This document shows positions 59,339 to 64,000 of a DNA stretch of 64,000 nt, in pieces. Each line of letters opens with the position of its first letter. Within the stretch, counting starts at the first letter, position 1. The position numbers were made by a program, and so were the translations under genes. The notes beneath the pieces were generated by a model. That model searched no databases, was not told the origin of the DNA, and saw only the letters and a list, made by a program, of their open reading frames with translations. The stretch comes from JAGVSV01 sp040766135 (lineage in GTDB: Bacteria; Bacillota; Clostridia; Christensenellales; Aristaeellaceae), in NCBI GenBank assembly GCA_040766135.1, contig JAXGRA010000012.1, positions 11,790 through 75,789 on the forward strand. The letters run 5' to 3'.

Positions 59339-60097
59339 TCAGTCCCTTAAATATATCCTTCGGAACTCCTGCAGGCTCTTTACGCTGTCCATTGTAGGAC
59401 GATACTCCAGTCCGCATGCGCCGGTGTAGCCCGCCTCGTCCACCTTTTGGAAGATCACCTTGTAATCATTTTCACCAAACTGCAGGTCAATGCGGCCGGG
59501 ATGGCCGGCGCTGTGTAGGTGGGCGATGCAATCCAAGTGGTTGACGATGCTGGGGATGATGTTGCCCTCCATCACCTGCTGGTGATAAATATCGTACACC
59601 ACCTTGACCAGCGGGTGATCCACTTCCCGGATGATGTCAAAGGCCTCCTTGGAGTGCCACAGGTAATAGCCGGGGTGGTTGACCAGCGTGTTGAGCGGCT
59701 CGATCATGATGGTGATGCCGCTGTCCTCTAAGATGGGCTTTGCGGCCTTGAGCGCCGCCACGATGCTGTCATGCTGCACCTGGCGTTCAGCGCCGGTATC
59801 GGCGCCCACCTGGGTGATCAGCTTGCTGGCGCCCACGCGCCACGCGGCGGCGCAGCTTTCACGCAGGCCGTCCAGCCAGTCCTGCCGTTTGTCCGGGTTG
59901 GTCATGTTAAACTCGGTGGTGCACATGCTCAGCAGTTCAACGCCCGCTTCTTCACAGGCCGCGCGCACTTTGTCCAAGTCTAACTTTTTCCAGTTGTAGG
60001 TTTCGGCGGCGTCAAAGCCTAAGGAGCCGATCTTTTTGATGGCCTCGGCAAAGTCCATGTCGCCAAAGAAGCATGGCACCGGGATACAAATCCTCAT
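59339..60097 (-). CDS. Sugar phosphate isomerase/epimerase, Hyi-like TIM barrel
   Basis: The 252-residue protein has the xylose-isomerase-like barrel plan: an N-terminal strand with F-D-A-A-E near residue 30, I-E-P-L-N near residue 133 (Glu metal ligand), V-Y-D-I-Y-H near 167 (Asp and His), a His in H-S-A-G near 196 and L-E-Y-R-P near the end (second Glu). This matches hydroxypyruvate isomerase and ketose 3-epimerases; the substrate is not fixed. Last gene of the operon, 17 bases after the oxidoreductase. Confidence 0.88.
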   Translation of the reverse strand: MRICIPVPCFFGDMDFAEAIKKIGSLGFDAAETYNWKKLDLDKVRAACEEAGVELLSMCTTEFNMTNPDKRQDWLDGLRESCAAAWRVGASKLITQVGADTGAERQVQHDSIVAALKAAKPILEDSGITIMIEPLNTLVNHPGYYLWHSKEAFDIIREVDHPLVKVVYDIYHQQVMEGNIIPSIVNHLDCIAHLHSAGHPGRIDLQFGENDYKVIFQKVDEAGYTGACGLEYRPTMDSVKSLQEFRRIYLRD

Positions 60098-60114
60098 ACA
60101 AATCCCCTTTCCTG

Positions 60115-61110
60115 TCAGAAGTGGATCACCTTGCCGGTGTCCATCGACTCATTGGCGGCAAAGGTCATCTTAAGCGATTTGAGCGCGTCGGCATACGGCG
60201 AGCGGATGCCGCTGGGGTCGCCGGTTTTGACGGCATCGATGAATGCACGGTCCAGGTCATATGTCTGGTCGTTGCCGCGCTTGACATCCACCATGCGCCG
60301 GTCGGTAAACATGATCAAATTATTGCGCAGGCGGTAATCAATGACCAGGTCACGCAGCTTGATTACAAGGCCGTTGTTGGGCCGGGCACCGGCCATATAG
60401 CATGCGCTTTCCAGCGTGGCGGTCACATTGTCCTTAAAGCGATAGATACACACGGAGTAGTCATCGGTGTCATACTCCGGGCTGGCGGTGACGCCGGGCT
60501 CAACAATGCCGCGGCTGCTGACGGCATACACCGACAGCGGCTCGCCAAACAAATAACGCAGGCCGTCGGCTAAGTGGATGTTCTGCTCCACCAACTGCCC
60601 GCCACAGGTGGAACGCTTCTGCCACCACCACACGCCGGGGATGCCGCCAATCCACGCGCCGTTGACCAGCCCGCCCTTGGGATGCTTGGGCAGCTCTTCC
60701 TTGATCATGTCCATCAGATCTAAGTACCTGTCCTGAAAGCCCACGGCAGTGATGAGCCCTGTTTCCTCAATGCGTTTGGCGATAAGGTCAGCCTGCTCCA
60801 AATCCAGCGTCATGGGTTTTTCCACCATGAAGGGCAGCCCCAGATCAATGGCGCGCATTTCGGTGTCGGTGTGCGCGGTGGGTTCAATGCTGATAAACAC
60901 CGCATCCAGCATTTTTTTGCTTTCGCTGTCGTACAGTTCCTTGTGCGTTTCATAGGCGCGTGCGCCGGTCTTGGCAGCCGCGGCCTCGCGCCGCTCCTTC
61001 ACAGGTTCGGCCAGCGCCACGATCTGCACATCGTCCATTTTCATCAGCGCATCGATATGCGCGCCCTGCCGCCCGCCGCAGCCAATCAGTCCTACCCGTA
61101 CCTTGCTCAT
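60115..61110 (-). CDS. Gfo/Idh/MocA family oxidoreductase
   Basis: The 331-residue protein has the Rossmann motif V-G-L-I-G-C-G-G-R-Q-G, E-P near residue 37, and E-K-P at about 97-99 in the loop that positions the nicotinamide. Its C-terminal domain has the G-G-Q-L-V-E-Q-N-I-H-L-A-D region near 170 corresponding to the substrate-binding H-x-x-D. It likely oxidises or reduces a sugar such as the arabinose or its derivative released by the GH127 protein. AAAAAGGGGA precedes the ATG. Confidence 0.92.
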   Translation of the reverse strand: MSKVRVGLIGCGGRQGAHIDALMKMDDVQIVALAEPVKERREAAAAKTGARAYETHKELYDSESKKMLDAVFISIEPTAHTDTEMRAIDLGLPFMVEKPMTLDLEQADLIAKRIEETGLITAVGFQDRYLDLMDMIKEELPKHPKGGLVNGAWIGGIPGVWWWQKRSTCGGQLVEQNIHLADGLRYLFGEPLSVYAVSSRGIVEPGVTASPEYDTDDYSVCIYRFKDNVTATLESACYMAGARPNNGLVIKLRDLVIDYRLRNNLIMFTDRRMVDVKRGNDQTYDLDRAFIDAVKTGDPSGIRSPYADALKSLKMTFAANESMDTGKVIHF

Positions 61111-61199
61111 GCTTCTATCCCCTTTTTATCCGGCATAGCGCCGGTTTTTTCGCTTTATATTATACGATATTTTATGTAGTATGCACACACCTTTCGACA

Positions 61200-62870
61200 T
61201 TATGGCCACTCCACCGCAGGATAAACGTCAAACGGTTCATCGTGAATGTCCAAATATGCCATGTACATGTGATGCGGGTCATCGCGCAGCGTCAGCGTGC
61301 GCTTTTCACCGCGCTGCGGCATGAACCATTGCTCCGGATGCTCAGGGTCAAACCGCAGCGTCAGCGGGTTGGGGGCCCCCAGCGCTGCGTACAGCAACGG
61401 CCCATGTGTAAGCGCCCAGCGCTCATGCGTTTTCAGTTCTTCCCCGCCGGTGTAGTGCACCGTTCGGAAGGTAAACGGAAACTCCATTTCAAACACCTGG
61501 CCGGCCTGCACATTTTCATGCGTGCGGTAGATGCCAATGCCCTCTGGCCGTGCCCATCCCGGGATACGCAGCTTGAGCGTGAAAGGCTTGGCCGCCTCCA
61601 GCACCGTCACCTTCACGCGCCCATCATCGGGCAACCCAGTGTCCACGCGCAGCGTTACACCATTGGGCAGCACGGCCTGACTGGGCGCATACAGGTCACA
61701 ATACACGGTGTCCTCATTGTATGTGTACAGGAATTGCGGCAACAGGCCTGCCAGCCGCGTGCCCATGGCGGCGCAGCAGGTGGCGCGGTCTAAGTACCGC
61801 CAATCCTTGTTCTTTTGCAGGAAGTTCAGGTAGTGATATCCCTGATCGCCTACCTGGGCGGCCAGCAACACGTTGTACAGCGCGTTTTCCATCTGATCGG
61901 TATGCAGGGCATTGTCAGGCTCCAGCCGGTGCATGCGCTGATGCAGCAGCACCCAGAAATTGGTGGAGCACAGCTCGTTATACTTGTGCTTGGGCGACAG
62001 CCAGTTGCAGCCGGGGTAGTAGGTGTCAAACTCACACATCACAATGCCGCCGCCCACATGCTGCCACTTGTCCTGATACATGGCCAGCGCGCTGCGCACA
62101 GCATCCAGATACTTGTGCCAGCCCGTCACACGATACAAGTCCAGGTAGGCCTCCAGCGTGGTCAGCAGCGTGCTGTGCGGATGGTTGCCGGGGTGGTCGT
62201 AGATGGCCCTGTGGTCGCCGGCAATGAGTTGATCCAGCCACCATTCCTCCTGGTAATGGCGGATGGCTACGTCAATATCCTTGCGCACGCCTACGGGGGA
62301 GTCATACAGGCGGGTGTTGGCCAATATGCCCTGAAAGCCCAAGTTCATGTCCTTGACAAAGGGCAGCACATCGCTGTGGTTGAAATGGTCACCCATGCGC
62401 CGCACCATGTCAAACGCACCGTCAAACCCGGCATACCCTGCATCCAGCAGGCCAAAGGTAACCCAGGCGCGCGTGTAGTTGGGATATTCCTTGGTGCGGA
62501 ACATATCCCGGTCAATGGGCAGCAAAAAGCCATCGGGCTGCTGATAGGCCGCCATCTCGCTGAGCAGCGCCTGTACCATGGCCTGCAGCGTATCGTCTTT
62601 GCGCCACAGCAGGCTGGTGCACGCGCCCATTAAAAACTCCCCGGCCGTCTGTCCATGAAGGTTGTTTTCAAAGTGCCCATCTCCGGCGGCATAGGGCGCG
62701 CCCGGCGCAGGCCGGCCGGCCTGGACGCGATACCAATACAGCATCCGGTCAACGTCAAAGCCCTGAAGGAAGCGCACATTGTTGTCAAACGCACGCAAAA
62801 ACCTGCCTCCGGTCAGCGTGACGCCGCCGGTGGGCACCTGAAGCGCATAGTTCACCGCATATTTGGACAT
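61200..62870 (-). CDS. GH127-like beta-L-arabinofuranosidase (DUF1680 family)
   Basis: The 556-residue protein has an (alpha/alpha) barrel and C-terminal beta-sandwich plan. The expected cysteine-glutamate site is visible: Glu299 and Cys301 in N-E-L-C-S-T-N-F-W, and the Cys365-Cys366 pair in A-T-C-C-A-A-M-G, matching the unusual thiol nucleophile with zinc of the Bifidobacterium HypBA1 type. No signal peptide, so the substrate must be imported. AAGGAGGTAA precedes the ATG. It is 24 bases behind the alcohol dehydrogenase gene. Confidence 0.88.
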   Translation of the reverse strand: MSKYAVNYALQVPTGGVTLTGGRFLRAFDNNVRFLQGFDVDRMLYWYRVQAGRPAPGAPYAAGDGHFENNLHGQTAGEFLMGACTSLLWRKDDTLQAMVQALLSEMAAYQQPDGFLLPIDRDMFRTKEYPNYTRAWVTFGLLDAGYAGFDGAFDMVRRMGDHFNHSDVLPFVKDMNLGFQGILANTRLYDSPVGVRKDIDVAIRHYQEEWWLDQLIAGDHRAIYDHPGNHPHSTLLTTLEAYLDLYRVTGWHKYLDAVRSALAMYQDKWQHVGGGIVMCEFDTYYPGCNWLSPKHKYNELCSTNFWVLLHQRMHRLEPDNALHTDQMENALYNVLLAAQVGDQGYHYLNFLQKNKDWRYLDRATCCAAMGTRLAGLLPQFLYTYNEDTVYCDLYAPSQAVLPNGVTLRVDTGLPDDGRVKVTVLEAAKPFTLKLRIPGWARPEGIGIYRTHENVQAGQVFEMEFPFTFRTVHYTGGEELKTHERWALTHGPLLYAALGAPNPLTLRFDPEHPEQWFMPQRGEKRTLTLRDDPHHMYMAYLDIHDEPFDVYPAVEWP

Positions 62871-62894
62871 GGTTACCTCCTTGCTGTCGCCGCG

Positions 62895-63962
62895 TTAGGG
62901 CCGGATGATGACCTTGATGGCATCGCCGCTGCGCGCGGTATCAAATGCTTCACGCCATGCGGACAACGGAAATTCATGTGTGATTACTCCATCGGTCGGG
63001 ATGGTACCGGACACAATGCCCTCAATAGTGGGCGCATAGCAATAAGGACTTAGCTGAGAGCCATATATGGTGATTTCCTTTGTATCGCCGATGATGGACC
63101 AATCCACCGTAGCAGGAGAACTGAACACCGATAGCTCGACAAACGTGCCGCCCTTGCATATCATCGCAAGTCCCTGCCCCACCGAGGGCGCGTGGCCAGT
63201 GGCATCAATATAGACATCACAACCTGCTCCATCGGTAAGCGCCATCACGCGTGCAGCGGCGTCCTCTTTCTTGGGGTTAATGGTCACATCCGCACCAAAG
63301 GATTGTGCCAGTGCCAGGCGCCGGTCATCCAGGTCAAGCACAATAAACTGTTTGGGGTTACGTTGCCGGATGGCGCCAACCATTCCCAGCCCCAAGGTGC
63401 CCGCACCGGCCAGCACCACGGCATGGTCCACTGTGATGCGCCCGCGCCGCACTGCATGCAGAGAACAGGCGAACGGCTCAATCAGCGCGGCACGGCGCAG
63501 CGGCAACTCCTCCGGAATGATATAGTTGCGCGAGTTTTTGGGCAGTATCATGTATTCAGCCATGCCGCCGGGCAAGCTGGCTTTGAAGCCATATACGTTG
63601 TGCGGATCGCACAGCCAGTATCGTCCATCGCGGCAATAGCGACATGCGCCGCAGGGCACAATCTGCTCGCTGACAACGCGGTCGCCAGGTTGAAACTCCC
63701 CTGCCAGCTCTCCGGCCCATACCACGTGGCCTACAATTTCGTGGCCGGGAATGAACGGGGGCTCGCAGTAACCGGGCATGCCATCCCCACCCCAAAAACG
63801 CGCTGCCTGTTGCTGCGCCTTGAGGTCGCCGGCACAGATGCCGCAAGCCTCCACGCGGATAAGCAAGTCATGCGGGCCGGGTGTCGGCACCGGCACCTGC
63901 ATCAGGCGATAGTCATCCGGGCCGTGGGCTACCAACGCTTGCATGTGTTTAGGCATGTTCAT
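62895..63962 (-). CDS. Zinc-dependent medium-chain alcohol/polyol dehydrogenase
   Basis: The 355-residue protein has the catalytic zinc Cys in E-A-C-G-I-C-A-G-D near residue 40, G-H-E near 73-75, the structural zinc group C-x-x-C-x-x-C-x(7)-C near 99-113, and the NAD motif G-A-G-T-L-G-L-G near 176-183. The overall look is close to erythritol/threitol and sorbitol dehydrogenases. ATG at 63962 follows AAAGGAGG. First gene visible of a four-gene unit on this strand; its promoter is at or beyond the window edge (a TATAGA box lies at about 63985). Confidence 0.9.
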   Translation of the reverse strand: MNMPKHMQALVAHGPDDYRLMQVPVPTPGPHDLLIRVEACGICAGDLKAQQQAARFWGGDGMPGYCEPPFIPGHEIVGHVVWAGELAGEFQPGDRVVSEQIVPCGACRYCRDGRYWLCDPHNVYGFKASLPGGMAEYMILPKNSRNYIIPEELPLRRAALIEPFACSLHAVRRGRITVDHAVVLAGAGTLGLGMVGAIRQRNPKQFIVLDLDDRRLALAQSFGADVTINPKKEDAAARVMALTDGAGCDVYIDATGHAPSVGQGLAMICKGGTFVELSVFSSPATVDWSIIGDTKEITIYGSQLSPYCYAPTIEGIVSGTIPTDGVITHEFPLSAWREAFDTARSGDAIKVIIRP

Positions 63963-64000
63963 GTGTACCTCCTTTGGTTGCAGTCTATACCGCGTGCTCG

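Noticed and set aside
1..64000. CRISPR array, tRNA or rRNA genes, prophage or insertion sequence with transposase
   Set aside because: No regularly spaced repeats, no tRNA-like cloverleaf with CCA end, no rRNA signature and no transposase or phage structural protein was recognised on either strand.

Overview
The window looks like a chromosome segment of an uncultured, fairly GC-rich member of the Clostridia (Bacillota), probably a gut or rumen fibre- and glycan-user. The signs are near-consensus AGGAGG ribosome binding sites, a T-box leader on thrS, a paired GlgC/GlgD ADP-glucose pyrophosphorylase, an LplABC-type sugar importer, Gram-positive type signal peptides and lipoboxes, no outer-membrane proteins, and many intracellular sugar enzymes. 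The genus cannot be named from the sequence alone. No rRNA, tRNA, CRISPR array, intact transposase or prophage was seen.

Layout. 1-4455: the end of a solute-binding-like protein, then three tandem secreted paralogs of unknown function, the first broken by a 61-bp insertion. 4562-10772: a low-GC lipoprotein, a palindromic dispersed repeat, thrS with its T-box, a YjdM/PhnA zinc-ribbon protein, an orphan NrfA-type pentaheme nitrite reductase and an SPFH protein. 10867-16585: an RpiR regulator and MFS transporter divergent from a ROK kinase and an 804-residue orphan protein. 16642-22218: an AraC regulator divergent from a sugar-acid and xylan-type operon (enolase-superfamily dehydratase, RraA-like aldolase, GH10, SDR). 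22381-26639: two YtrA-type GntR/ABC cassettes set tail to tail. 26902-30744: a solute-binding protein, a VOC protein, the D-aminopeptidase DppA and a Gfo/Idh/MocA oxidoreductase. About 30860-32400: an AT-rich patch with small foreign-looking genes and fragments.

32545-37268: a complete intracellular unsaturated-uronate operon (kdgF, FadR-type regulator, kduI, kduD, KDPG aldolase fused to a VOC domain, kdgK) that leads from 4-deoxy-5-keto-uronate to pyruvate and glyceraldehyde 3-phosphate. 37542-43888: a methyltransferase, a deoxyinosine/uracil-type DNA glycosylase, a lone rhamnose isomerase and three secreted proteins, two of them frameshifted. 44138-52595: rpiB, an MFS transporter, an LplABC-type importer, a GH29 fucosidase and a deacetylase-like protein. 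52778-59136: the glycogen operon glgB-glgC-glgD-glgA. 59339-63962: a sugar operon (alcohol dehydrogenase, GH127 beta-L-arabinofuranosidase-like, Gfo/Idh/MocA, Hyi-like isomerase).

Together the genes describe import and intracellular breakdown of plant and host glycans (uronates, fucose, arabinose, rhamnose, xylan pieces), with surplus carbon stored as glycogen. The most striking anomalies are one larger and four single-base frame disruptions in otherwise healthy genes, one of which creates a false 1050-residue fusion, and a 161/162-bp structured repeat present twice, 47 kb apart.
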